Of a stretch of DNA of 64,000 nucleotides, positions 38,761-48,636 are shown piece by piece (the stretch's first letter is position 1; the number at the start of each line of letters is the position of its first letter). The translations under genes were made by a program, and so were the position numbers. The notes below the pieces were generated by a model. That model saw only the letters and a program-made list of their open reading frames with translations. It did not search any database and was not told the origin of the DNA. This DNA is from Karalla daura (lineage: Eukaryota > Chordata > Actinopteri > Chaetodontiformes > Leiognathidae). The stretch lies in the NCBI GenBank assembly GCA_029224185.1, contig CM055199.1, positions 15,824,267-15,888,266 on the forward strand, in the 5' to 3' direction.

Positions 38761-38849
38761 TCTGAAGCTCAGTTTGGGCGTTTTTCGGCTGGACTGCCTT
38801 ACACCTTTCATATTCGTTTCACTCGCGGATACCTGGACCTCTACTGATG
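38635..38849 (+). other. bmp4: bmp4 noncoding exon 1 (5' end approximate)
   Basis: The stretch ends in a good splice donor (ctgatg|gtaagc, intron from 38850) and lies just downstream of a purine-rich, promoter-like zone. Vertebrate BMP4 has untranslated first exons separated from the coding exons by a long intron, and this donor pairs in spacing with the exon 2 acceptor at 42770. Two TATA-like words (38605-38612 and 38711-38722) could each set a start, so the 5' end is a guess between about 38,635 and 38,750. The last three exon bases are ATG, which opens a short upstream ORF after splicing. No transcript data support the call. Confidence 0.5.
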
Positions 38850-40709
38850 GTAAGCGCTCCCTCCGCAGACGCACAGAGACCCCGCAGCGCAGCGTTTTAC
38901 GCGCACTTAAACCTGTTGAATAAAAGTTATACTTTGCGGCTCGTTTGGTGCCAGAGAAAAGTGCACGAGGACGTGTCTGCAGAAGGTAGAAAAGGAAAGG
39001 GGATAAACCAGTGTTTCGGGCGCAGGAATCTTGCAGGAATCTCCTCTGTCTCCCAAGTCCGTGTCCATGTTTTTACATTAGGCGACAATTTCCCGACGTC
39101 TGGTTCACATTAAACACCTGTGTGCGCGCAAACGTGGGAGATGGAGAAACAGCTCAGAGTTTGTGCCAAAAAAAAGTTCTGCATATCCCCAAGGCTGGAT
39201 TTTCATTTCTCTTACTTTTAGTTTCTCGTGTTGGTTTTTGGTGCGTAATTCGTGCGTCATGGACCACGAAACCAAACCAGTTCGATTATGATAAAGTAAA
39301 AGAAGGAAGGGAAAAAAGAAAGAAAGACACACACACATACACACAAAACAGCAGCAGCTGTGATTCCGGTTTGTAATTGCTGCAGGGTCGTGTAATTCAA
39401 AAGTGTCGCATGTTTTCACTTGTTTTGCAACAAAACCTGCTTCGTAACAAATGATTATTCCGGGGAATCGCGTTATTTAATACAGCAGAAGTTGCAGCAC
39501 AGAGAGGGTTTTGCGGCCTGCAGGCGCATGGCGTCCTTGGCACACTCTCTCTTGACTGGCCAACAGCGTTTTATATTTACATAATTATAGATTTATTGAA
39601 ACAAAATGTGCGTCTGGCACAAAAGCAGCACAATTTCCTAGGATTTTTTTTGGGGGGGGTGCCGAGAAGTACTGGCCCAGGTGTTGATGCTCTTTAATAT
39701 CTTTCCCTCTTCTTGTGTCACAGTGTTACCTAATGCTTCTCAATCTGCTCCATAAATCACCTCAGGGGCATTTCCCATGGTCACACTTTTTGTAATTACT
39801 TCCTCCAGAGCTGGAAAGCAGCATCTGAAATCCCATAAAAGTGATGCAGCGCATATCTGAGAGACTCCGAGTGAGCACCACAGCTAACAAAACCATTAAC
39901 CTGTGTTGTGTGATCTCACTGACTGTGAATGTTCTCACTGTAGAGCTGCTCAACGAGAGCAAATAAAACCCCCCCAAAAGCTGCAGGAACAACAACAACA
40001 ACATTACAAAGATCTGTGTTTTATTCCTGTCAGCACACACGAGGACATTCTGCGTTTTCGTTGGACAGTGTGACTCAACGTGAAGCCACAGTTTGTGTTT
40101 CAAATACTTCAGTTACAACCCCATTGTTACCAGGACGGTAAACAGAGCATTTAAATGCCTCGGTTTTATAAAAAGACACGCATTGTTTTGAATACGTCTC
40201 TGCAACTTTTTGGCCATGATTTGCAGCTAAAAGGTCACAGGTACCATATGTATAAGAGTATGTATGATCTAAACACTAGTATCAATCGCCTTTTGAGGAC
40301 ATTTTAAATAGAAAGAAAACTGTGAGAGATGTGTATATAAAGTGATCAGAAATGATAAAATCAGGCCAGAGATCTTGCTGTTCCCGTGGTAACCTGTTGC
40401 CCTCCTCCCTCCTCTCCCTCCCTCCCTCCCTCCCTCCCTCCCTCCCTCCCTCCCTCACTTCTTCCCTCCCACCATCACTGTCAAATTCCTCAGGAAACAC
40501 ATCTGAAGAGCCATGTGCATAGTCTGATCACATTATCTCTGGTCAGAGAGAGAGAGAGAGAGAGAGGGAGAGCAAGAGAGAGAGGCCAAGGGGGATCGAG
40601 CAAAGCCAAGGGCAGTTGACTGCTCCGGCCTAATTGCACCCTGCTCTGCATTTGTTGTTGCAGAATGTGTATCTGTCTGTGTGTATGTCGCTCCGTTCAA
40701 AAGTATTCA

Positions 40710-40774
<65 letters not shown>

Positions 40775-42818
40775 CTTCTTATAACACGCCGGTGTCTGGA
40801 AAAAGCTGCTCGGCTGCAGTTGTGTGATGATGAAGAGGGGTGAATTGCAGCAACGCTGATAAAACGTGATGGAAAGAAAATAGTTGAAATATGAACAAAC
40901 TTTGGCTTTGCTGCTTTTTTTTCTCTTTCTCTCTTTTTTTTTGTGTAATCGCCAGTGGCGAAAACAGGCCAGCGGAGTGAACGCAGTGACTCTCTCCGGG
41001 GTTGAAAGTTACTCCCTGTCTGTCTTACATCTTCTTTCATCATCATCGCACCACTCTGAGTGTCTGTCTGTTTTAGCCCGCAGCTTTGTCAGTGGCTGGT
41101 TACAGTTACAAGATGTTCTGTATGGTCAGTGTTTTTGAGTGCTATGAATCCCTGTAATCATGGGAGAGGCCCTCGCTGTACAATGAACGTTTGTTGTAAG
41201 AGATGTGCACACACACACACACACACATACACACACACACAGACATTCGCTCTCATACACACACGTTATCCCCCACCCCATGGGTAATGGAGCCGATCAT
41301 GTTCTGAACCCTGCTCTGCCTTTGCCACAGTTCTCACGAACATGGCACACACTTGTGCACGCGCTTGTGCTTAAGCTCATGCACACGTACACACTGGCCC
41401 GTTGCCCTTTCCTCACACACATGCATGCAAACGCACACACACACACACACACAGGATCTAGTGTCATGACCGAGAGAGGAGGGTCAGTCGGAGGTCAAAG
41501 TCTAATGCTGTTAGGAAAAAGATCCTTGATTGCATGTACAGTGAGCCATGCAGGGGCCGAGATAATCGCAGAGATACAAACCCAGACATGCTCACGCACA
41601 CACAAACATGCACCCACACGCATACACACACTGTATGCTGCATGCACACATACACAATGTTCCTGTTAATGTGCATCCTCGCTGTGTAGTAATGCTTGGG
41701 TGCTCTCCAGTGGAACGGGGTCCAAATGATGACCAAAGACCTACTTCTCTCTGGAGCACCAAGCAGGAACGCGCTGCGGTTCTGCTCTCGCTGTGGTCGA
41801 AGAATTTGGTAATTTTATTAGCGTGATTCAACGGCATTTAAAGTGACGTGTAAAAGGAATGAATCATTAGTCTTCCGTGAACCCACAAGAAGAGAAAATA
41901 AACTCTCAGAGAAGCCGAGGCCCAGAAGAATCTCTCTGGAAGGATATTTTCAGGATTTTGTGCCTAGAAAACTGCATCCTGTTACTCTCAGGTGACGTTG
42001 TGGTAACATCAAGATTAAGAGGGCTCTCACACACACACACACTCACACACACACGCACTCTGGGGGTGAACGTGCGACCCCTCCGCCGATGACAGTGATG
42101 TCAAAGAGCAGAAGGCCTGTCATCAGCGTCACTACAACCTGTGTGATCCCTCAAGTGGGGCAGCGTTACTAAGAGATGAGCCCCCTTTTGAGAGGTTGTA
42201 TTTAGTTCCTGGTGTGTGGAGGGATGAAGGTCGACTGGGTGCACTTGGAGACGGTTTGTGTAAGCAAACAAGCCCCTGTGTTTTGGATATAGATTTGGCC
42301 ACTCCTGGCCAAAGCCTTGCTATCAGCTCTTTGAGCTGTGTGAACATGAGGGGAGACTTTTCTTTTCTTTTATTTTTTAGTTTTATTTTCCACTGTTTCT
42401 CTTGGAGACTGAACTTGCCATCGCAGCAAAATTGCTGCTTTTGAAGTCGATTTCTTAATGAATTTCTGAAGCAGATGTAATGATATAATGAGGTGTGTTT
42501 TCGGTCTTTAGGTGAGTGTTTTAAGTGCTAGGGATCTGCTGTCTGTGTTGTGGCACATACCTCCTTACATTCCAGTTACAGTAAATAGCTAGCTTAGCCC
42601 ACGAGCCAAAATGATAAGCCTTAAAGAGACACAGGGTCTCTCCTGCCCACATACACACACACACACACACACACATGCTGACACAGAAAGAGAGACACAC
42701 AGAAAATAACATGTAACAGCCTGGGGGTGTATGTAACCGTATTCCCTGTGTTTTTATCTGTATCTTTCAGGAACAGGGTCACTCCAACGTTCTCCTGCAG
42801 CCGCCCAACACCACCTAA
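38847..42818 (+). CDS. Candidate upstream ORF 1 in the bmp4 leader, joined 38847-38849 and 42771-42818
   Basis: If exon 1 splices to exon 2 as inferred, the terminal ATG of exon 1 reads into exon 2 as MEQGHSNVLLQPPNTT and then a TAA at 42816-42818. The start has C at -3 and G at +4, so context is moderate. It ends before the second uORF starts at 42861. The peptide itself has no recognisable motif, so any role would be through ribosome occupancy on the leader. It depends wholly on the exon 1 call. Confidence 0.35.
40415..40456 (+). repeat. CCCT tandem repeat in bmp4 intron 1
   Basis: About ten CCCT units. Confidence 0.9.
40713..40771 (+). repeat. GT microsatellite in bmp4 intron 1
   Basis: Twenty-nine uninterrupted GT units. 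Confidence 0.95.
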
Positions 42819-42893
42819 CATTTCCTGGAAGAACGTGTCCATCGACTGCTCCCAACAAACATGGACAGTTTTCCCATGCTTTATTTTCTGTCG
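42771..42893 (+). other. bmp4: bmp4 noncoding exon 2
   Basis: It is 123 bp, flanked by the acceptor tatctttcag (ending 42770) and a consensus donor tcg|gtaagt (intron from 42894). Its 3' end reads ctttattttctgtcg, and joined to exon 3 (agacatcATG) it gives a leader resembling, from memory, the sequence just before the human BMP4 start codon (ttattttctgtcaagacaccATG). That junction match is the main support. The exon carries an ATG in strong context at 42861, which opens an 17-residue ORF running over the bmp4 start. It also carries the end of a second uORF that starts in exon 1. Confidence 0.78.
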
Positions 42894-43540
42894 GTAAGTA
42901 AAGCGGGCCATGCCATTTCAATTTGCGGCATGTGATACACATCTCGTCATTACCTCCCCTCTTTCCTCTTTGTCCACTGAATCGCTGATTTATGTGGCCC
43001 TCGCCAGACTTGTACTGGAAGTTGCTATGGGGGTGTGGGGCAAGGCACTTGTTTGAGGAAGAGCTTTTCCAGTTAAATGTGTAGCACGCAGCCCTGGGTT
43101 TGCCCCGTGGCCTGTCAGCGGAGACTGTGAGGGACCATGGCTCCTTTATCAAGTTAAGAATTTGCTCTGACCCCAGGGCTGCCTCTTTTATTTGTCTAAT
43201 CATAGTGGAGGAGGGAGGAGACGAGGGCGAGGAGGAGGAGGGGGAGGAAGGGGGTGAAGAGGAATGGCCTCAGATTCCATTCAAAAAAGTTGGGTTCTTG
43301 AACCAGCTGTTTACCTTTGGAGGATGTCGCCAAAGATAAACTGTGAGTGGTCTATCTGATTTGCGACCGCTTTACTGTAAACAAGGCAGGCTTGACTATA
43401 TAACCGGTCATATAGTCAAGCCTTGAGAGGGTCACAGTTAAAGAGCTGACAAATACTCGAAGGAAAAGGAAAGATAAATCTTTCATGTCAGTCAGAATTG
43501 AGACGTTTCTCCCTGTGCATTTTCCACCCGTGTTGTGTTC

Positions 43541-43587
<47 letters not shown>

Positions 43588-43665
43588 CTGCCTAGCGCTT
43601 CCCTAATCTGTTATCTCCCTGTGCCATCTCCCTGCTCCCCTCAGAGACATCATGATTCCTGGTAA
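42861..43665 (+). CDS. Candidate upstream ORF 2 overlapping the bmp4 start codon, joined 42861-42893 and 43645-43665
   Basis: An ATG in strong context (A at -3, G at +4) in exon 2 reads MDSFPMLYFLSRHHDSW across the splice and stops at TAA 43663-43665, eleven bases past the last base of the bmp4 ATG. It is out of frame with bmp4, so ribosomes that start here cannot reinitiate at the bmp4 ATG by simple forward scanning. Translation of bmp4 would need leaky scanning. The peptide shows no known domain. The call depends on the exon 2 to exon 3 junction, which is well supported by splice signals. Confidence 0.5.
43388..43423. repeat. 36-bp near-perfect palindrome in bmp4 intron 2
   Basis: Arms AGGCTTGACTATAT (43388-43401) and ATATAGTCAAGCCT (43410-43423) are exact inverted copies. 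The centre is itself the palindrome ACCGGT (43403-43408), flanked by a single A/C mismatch. It could form a cruciform in DNA or a hairpin in the intron RNA. Confidence 0.97.
43545..43584 (+). repeat. TC microsatellite before the bmp4 coding-exon acceptor
   Basis: Twenty TC units lie 60 bases before the end of intron 2 and extend its pyrimidine tract. Length changes here could affect recognition of the start-codon exon. Confidence 0.95.
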
Positions 43666-44009
43666 TCGAATGCTGATGGTCATTTTAATATGCCAAGTCC
43701 TGCTGGGAGAGAGCAACCATGCTAGTCTGATACCTGAAGAAGGGAAAAAGAAAGTACCGGGCCTGCAGGGTCGTTCGGCCGCTCAGAGCCATGAACTGCT
43801 GCGGGACTTCGAGGCCACGCTGCTGCACATGTTCGGCCTCAAGAGGCGGCCACGGCCCAGCCGCTCGGCCACCGTGCCGCGCTACCTGCTGGACCTCTAC
43901 CGGCTGCAGTCGGGGGAGGCCGAGGAGGCCGGAGCGCACGACATCGCTTTTGAGTACCCAGAGAGGTCAGCCAGCCGGGCCAACACTGTGAGGGGCTTCC
44001 ACCATGAAG
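43645..44009 (+). other. bmp4: bmp4 exon 3 (start-codon exon)
   Basis: The acceptor ctgctcccctcag ends at 43644 and only seven untranslated bases precede the ATG. The donor is gaag|gtacgt, with the intron starting at 44010. It codes for the signal peptide and the first third of the prodomain, including the FEATLLHMFGLKRRPRPS segment. The frame runs on into the intron up to 44194, but that extension (lysine-rich, poly-A derived) is intronic. Confidence 0.93.
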
Positions 44010-47000
44010 GTACGTGGAGTGAATTGAAAAAAAAAAAAGAAAAGAGGAAGTGGTGGAGTGGAGGAAGGAAAAAAAACTCATCAACTGGATCATGTCAGCA
44101 TAGAAACATTACACCCAATTCGAGGTCATTGTTGCCAGGCAGTCCAATAATTTTGGTAGTAATGTATTTCATTAGCATGGGCGAGGACGGCTAAGTATTC
44201 GGGGTAAAAAAACAAAACATTTCCTACATCCCTTGAAACACGATTGTGAGGCAGTTCCACCCATCTCACCATAACCAAGGAATCTGAGGATGTGGTCACC
44301 GAACCTCGTCGACAGAGGGGCAAAAAAAAAAAAAAAAAGAAATCTGCAAGACAAGCTCTCAGGAGCCTCATTTGACAAAACTCTGCATGTTTGGTTAGCA
44401 GCTGAAGGAGAAGCATACCTCCATATTACTGACTTACACTTCTCACCCCACCCAGCAGAACACAGCTTAAAAAAGCCCGGTCTTGGCCTGGAACTGGAGT
44501 GTGCTCCTCTCTCATGTCTCTAGTTTATATGGAGGGCTCTTTTAGAAGGACCTTCCTGAACGTGCAATTATCTTTAATGCTACTCTGCAGGCTTCTAAAT
44601 AAAGCCCCTACTGCCAACAATGTGGGTGCCGCGAGCAGACGCTGCAGCTCTCTGAAGAGATGGAAAAAGAGTCTCAGAAGCGGGTGCGATAGAGCGACTG
44701 GAACGCTAGAGAGGGTTTCTGTTTATTGTGACTCGGGTCTGCTTAGTTTTTACAGACAAATGCAGAGGTTTCAATTAGGCCTCCGAGAAACTTCAGGGTG
44801 ACCGATCTGCTCGAACGTAAACTGTGGTCGGAAAAGCTAGACTGAAATGCGTCGAGGGAAGTGCTCGAAAACATTTCGGTGATGCACCAGACTTAGCAAG
44901 TGGCGGAGGCTATGATATTGAGAAAACTTGGTTGTGGGGGTGGGGGGGGGGGGGCATATTTGGGCTACAGAACATGTCCACCCCTCTTTGGGGGGAGGAG
45001 TAAGGACGGAGGGATGAGTCAGCCTTAATGGGACGCGTCAAACACACTTCTAGCGGTGGCGTGCGGCTAAACACATAGGCAACAGCATAGCCAGACAGAG
45101 AGAGAGAGAGAGAGGAGCACTGCCACTGAAGGAGGGACCACTGCCTGTGACGTGTGTGTGTGTGTATTTGTGTGGGTTTCTAAAGCTCTCTGCAGGCCTT
45201 AACCCTCCTTCTCCTTTGCTAAACTATGTTAATAATACGTTTTGAGGCCTTTCGAGTGGGAGTGCTCGCTTTCATGGAAGCACCATTGTGCAAGAGTGTG
45301 ATTCAGCTTACTGATCTGTCCAAAACACTGAGAGGTATTACAATCTGCAGCAGATGGACAGTTAGGTGAGGAGACATGTTTACAGGCCTACAACCTTTCA
45401 AGGTGTGGAGAATCCTGGCAGGTAGCTCTCATACTCTTCTCAGACTACTTGAGCTCCGGGAGGCGCTATAGAGCCCCTCTGGTAACCCAGTGTGTAGTTA
45501 TGAAGTCCTTCATACCAGCTGCCATCCTTCAGACAAAGTTTCGGATTTAAGATACGATCATTGAAATGAACCAGTCAGTGTGTGGTGAAACCTGTCTACT
45601 ACCAACCTAACCTATCTACTGTTCTATATAGTGTTCGCTGTAGGCTCTGGGATCCTGTAAGTGAAAAACATGGAGGCGTGTGCACGCACCTCTCAAACTT
45701 TGAATACGTTTTGGTTGAAGATTTGAATACATTGCGTTCCCTAAGGAGACCTCTCGTCCCATGGGCTTTGCTGAGACGATCTTCTACCGTGTTGTCTGAC
45801 TCCTTAATGATTATTCATGATGAAAATGATAAACGTCTTAAGTGGACAAACTGCAGAGCTAATCAGAAACACAGCAGGTTTTAATAATGAGAACCACCTG
45901 GGTAAGATTAGGGTCTGGGTGTGAAATAACAGGGGTGGATTGAACAGAAAATAGTAGACACAACATTCCTTTCCCCAACAATGGTGATCTTGCCAGAAAT
46001 CTGCAGACTGAGCGTGGAACAGGGAGCCTCCACTGTGTTTATACTGTAGCTGTGGTACGTTAATCACCACCCTCCTCGTAATGCATGTTTCAGCAAAGTG
46101 CTCAGAGAAAGGCATTGAGAGAAGGGCTGGATAATCCTTATAGATAGATAAGGAAGCGTGTAGGATGTATATTTATATTCTGGCAATGTCGCAAAGTGTG
46201 CACGTATGTTATTTAGCGTCTGTTTGAGGAGATTGTTTCGTATTTTTGAGCCCTAACCCTGACTCCGTCTCTCCTCTCCTTATTCCAGAGCACATGGAGA
46301 GGATGCACGAGCTCACGGACGGAGAACCGGCGCCCCTCCGCTTCCTGTTCAACCTCACCAGCATCCCGGAGGACGAGCTGCTCTCCTCGGCCGAGCTGCG
46401 GCTCTACCGCCACCAGATAGACGAGGCCCTGGCCGACGAGCGCCAGGGCCTCCACCGGATAAACGTGTACGAGGTGCTGAAGCCGCCGCGGCCGGGGCAG
46501 CTCATCACGCAGCTGCTGGACACGCGGTTGGTCCGCCACAACGCGTCGCGCTGGGAGAGCTTCGACGTGAGCCCGGCCGTGCTGCGCTGGACCCGCGAGG
46601 GCCTCCCCAACTACGGCCTGGCGGTGGAGGTCCTGCACCTCAACCAGACGCCGAGCCACCAGGGCCGACACGTCCGCGTCAGCCGCTCCTTGCACCGGGA
46701 GCCCGGCGAGGACTGGGAGCAGCTGCGCCCCCTGCTGGTCACCTTTGGCCACGACGGGAAGGGTCACCCGCTGACCCGCCGGACCAAGCGCAGCCCCAAG
46801 CAGCGGGGGCGCAAGCGCAACCGCAACTGCCGGCGCCACGCGCTGTACGTGGACTTCAGCGACGTGGGCTGGAATGACTGGATAGTGGCGCCCCCTGGCT
46901 ACCAGGCGTACTACTGCCACGGGGAGTGCCCCTTCCCGCTGGCGGATCACCTGAACTCGACCAACCACGCCATTGTGCAGACACTGGTGAACTCTGTGAA

Positions 47001-47133
47001 CAACAACATTCCCAAGGCCTGCTGTGTGCCAACAGAGCTCAGCGCCATCTCCATGCTCTACCTGGACGAACATGACAAGGTGGTCCTAAAAAACTACCAG
47101 GAAATGGTAGTGGAGGGCTGCGGCTGCCGCTAA
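43652..47133 (+). CDS. bmp4: Bone morphogenetic protein 4 precursor, coding sequence joined from 43652-44009 and 46289-47133
   Basis: This encodes a secreted TGF-beta superfamily ligand that signals through type I/II BMP receptors and SMAD1/5/8 in dorsoventral, heart, fin and tooth development. The joined reading frame is 400 residues (human BMP4 has 408). Visible parts: signal peptide at about 1-20 (MIPGNRMLMVILICQVLLGE); prodomain to 287; a second furin-type site RVSR at 249-252; the main furin site RTKR at 284-287; a mature ligand of 113 residues (288-400) with a basic heparin-binding start (KQRGRKRNRNCRR); and the seven knot cysteines C300, C329, C333, C364, C365, C397 and C399, of which C364 is the interchain one by family alignment. 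N-glycosylation sequons are N141, N204, N238 and N342. The mammalian NSS sequon in the mature chain reads NNN here and is lost, while N238 appears gained. Exon 3 ends in phase 1 and the split codon restores glutamate 120. The start matches the conserved BMP4 N-terminus. BMP2 is excluded by the N-terminus and prodomain. Confidence 0.98.
44010..46288 (+). other. bmp4: bmp4 intron 3 (2.3 kb)
   Basis: It is bounded by gtacgt and tattccag. The same position is interrupted in mammalian BMP4, after the FHHE residues. Content is unique sequence with a poly-A run (44321-44338), a G-rich tract near 44938-44954 and a short GA run at 45098-45115. A homeodomain/POU-like cluster (ttaatgattattcatgatg) lies at 45803-45821, and a TAATCC word flanked by GATA words lies near 46132-46150. 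No internal exon was recognised. Confidence 0.85.
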
Positions 47134-47560
47134 CACACAGACCGAACCAGAAACTTTGGACTTTGGACTGCCGACTTGAAAAATAAAGAAAAGAGAAAAA
47201 AAAAGCAAGCAACATGGACGCTAAAACAAATCAGAAGGTCTTTACTCCCAAAAATGTTCACTTGGACCCTTATTTATAACTTTTATGTTGAGGTGTATGT
47301 TTGTCTCACTTTTTTTTTTGTTTCTTTGACAATATGATCATATATTTTGACAAAATATATATATTTATATCTACATATTAAAAATAAATTGAGTCCTTAT
47401 TTTAAACATAAAAAAGCTGTACAACTTTTCATAATGTACATTAGATTGTATAAGGTTTTTTATTGAGAAAATAGTAAAAACAATCTAAAAAGTAAAGTTT
47501 ATTTACTGGTAATATTTATTGCTTTCATATGATATACATTTTGGAGAAAAAAATAAAAAC
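46289..47560 (+). other. bmp4: bmp4 exon 4 (terminal exon: prodomain, mature ligand and 3' UTR)
   Basis: The acceptor tattccag ends at 46288, and coding continues to TAA at 47131-47133. The coding part to about 46,900 is strongly GC-rich, with G or C in most third codon positions. The 3' UTR turns abruptly AT-rich. The exon end is not known; 47560 follows the AATAAA at 47552-47557 and is a working limit only. Confidence 0.85.
47134..47560 (+). terminator. bmp4: bmp4 3' UTR with tandem polyadenylation signals
   Basis: AT-rich sequence after the stop codon carries AATAAA at 47182-47187, 47383-47388 and 47552-47557. Further copies follow outside the likely UTR at 47799-47804 and 48016-48021. 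The block at about 47,267-47,400 (tatttataac, then a TATATA run, then attaaaaataaatt) looks like the conserved 3' end of vertebrate BMP4 mRNAs as I recall it. So 47383-47388 is the favoured main signal, with longer forms possible. ATTTA words suggest message instability. Confidence 0.6.
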
Positions 47561-48059
47561 ATGAATTGCTTCCAGTAACACCTTCAAGCGGATCACGAGA
47601 TGCACCCTTTGTGTATTTGCATAAATTAGAGCACTGCGTGAACTTGTCACAGAGCTGATTTCTTTCAGGAATCGCTTGAAATAATCAGAAATGTACAGTG
47701 AATTTAATTGAACTATTTACATGATTTTAACCAGCCCCTTACAACAAAATCCATTTTACCGCCATGTAAGATATCTGTAATAATCTACTATAAAAAAAAA
47801 TAAAAGTTGACAGTAATTATTTATTACTGTTTTTTTAACATGAATTTGGATTTAGATTCTAAGCCTGATCCTTACTCTCACGGCTTCTTCTTTTTTTTTA
47901 ATCAAATGTATTAAAATCACCTTTTTTGTTATTTTTTAGCTTAATACGAGATAAGAAAAACAAAAAAAAAAACAAAAAGCAGAGAGATCTTTCTGATGCT
48001 CTGTCTTTTTTCCCAAATAAATTCTGTTTGGCTCATTATCTGGCATCTCACCAGCTTTG
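47561..48059. other. AT-rich 3' flank of bmp4, no gene seen
   Basis: A-rich and T-rich runs with extra AATAAA words at 47799-47804 and 48016-48021. Could be a longer bmp4 3' UTR form. Confidence 0.4.
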
Positions 48060-48600
48060 AATGATTCACACTTCATCAGAGAAAGACAAATAGCCGGGAA
48101 TTATCGCCCCGTGGTCGTATATTTTCTCAATTCTCGTCCCCGTTTTCGATGACAGAAGCTGTTACAGAAATGGTATGCCATTTCAAAGCCGGGAGGCCTT
48201 CGGGTTAGAGGCCTTATTGTTCTCAAATTTCACTTTTATGTCAATTAGGCTAACATGTGGTGGTTGGACACTCGCTAATCCAATTGCAGCCGGGCCGGGC
48301 TGTTGAGCCCGACTGTGGGAGAGTGATTCTATTGTTCCTGACGTCCCCACATTGGGGGCATGATTGTGGCCGATGCGTCCTGCCCTGACACAAGGCGGCT
48401 GAGTCCTCAGAAGAATCAAAGGTTAGACGCTCTGTCTCCTGCCTTTGTCTTCAGCGGCTCATGCCGGCAGAGCAAAGACGCCTGTCTCCAACCTGTGCCC
48501 CATCACACAATGGGCTTCTACATCACTTATTTACAAGCTGACGGCTGCCCCAAATTATATGATAATGTTTGGAGAGAGACGACTCCTTTGAACTGCCGGG
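48060..48600. promoter_or_regulatory. 3' enhancer candidate with homeodomain, SOX and TCF/LEF words
   Basis: Repeat-free over 500 bases. Words include caattagg (48242-48249), gctaatccaattgc (48275-48287; PITX/OTX-like TAATCC), attgttc (48331-48337), atcaaagg (48415-48422) and cctttgtc (48442-48449). Begins about 0.5 kb after the bmp4 mRNA end. The open frame across 48360-48713 has no family match. Confidence 0.4.
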
Positions 48601-48601
48601 A

Positions 48602-48636
48602 GGGGTGGGGTTGGGGTGGGGTGGGGTGGGGGGGGC
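48602..48636 (+). repeat. GGGGT tract with G-quadruplex potential
   Basis: At least six runs of four or more G separated by single or double T. Confidence 0.9.

Larger units (their letters stand above)
38850..42770 (+). other. bmp4: bmp4 intron 1 (3.9 kb)
   Basis: It is bounded by gtaagc at 38850 and tatctttcag ending at 42770. It contains microsatellites: a CCCT tract at 40415-40456, GA at 40548-40566, GT at 40713-40771 and CA runs near 41208-41240, 41435-41452 and 42651-42675. No coding exon was recognised. The first 700 bases after exon 1 are less repetitive and could hold proximal regulatory sequence. Open frames inside it are short or built from CA/GT repeats. Confidence 0.5.
42894..43644 (+). 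other. bmp4: bmp4 intron 2 (751 bp)
   Basis: It is bounded by gtaagt at 42894 and cccctcag ending at 43644. It holds a purine-rich GGA tract (43206-43262), a 36-bp near-perfect palindrome (43388-43423) and a TC microsatellite (43545-43584) starting 100 bases before the acceptor. No coding sequence was recognised. Confidence 0.75.

Noticed and set aside
38276..38874. Overlapping Glu/Gly-rich and Pro/Ser-rich frames on both strands
   Set aside because: They translate the GGA tract and the promoter area; no family match.
43652..44194. Continuation of the exon 3 frame to a 180-residue protein
   Set aside because: After 44009 it reads intron (poly-A derived lysines). The gtacgt donor and matching phase at 46289 show splicing.
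46213..47073. 286-codon open frame on the minus strand opposite bmp4 exon 4
   Set aside because: It is the GC-rich antisense shadow of the bmp4 prodomain and mature domain, rich in Val/Ala/Arg with no family resemblance.
43652..47133. BMP2 or BMP16 identity
   Set aside because: The MIPGNRMLMVIL start, the prodomain segments RFLFNLTSIPEDE and TRLVRHNASRWESFDVSPAVLRW (read in parts), and the VNSVNNNIPKACC mature region fit BMP4 best.
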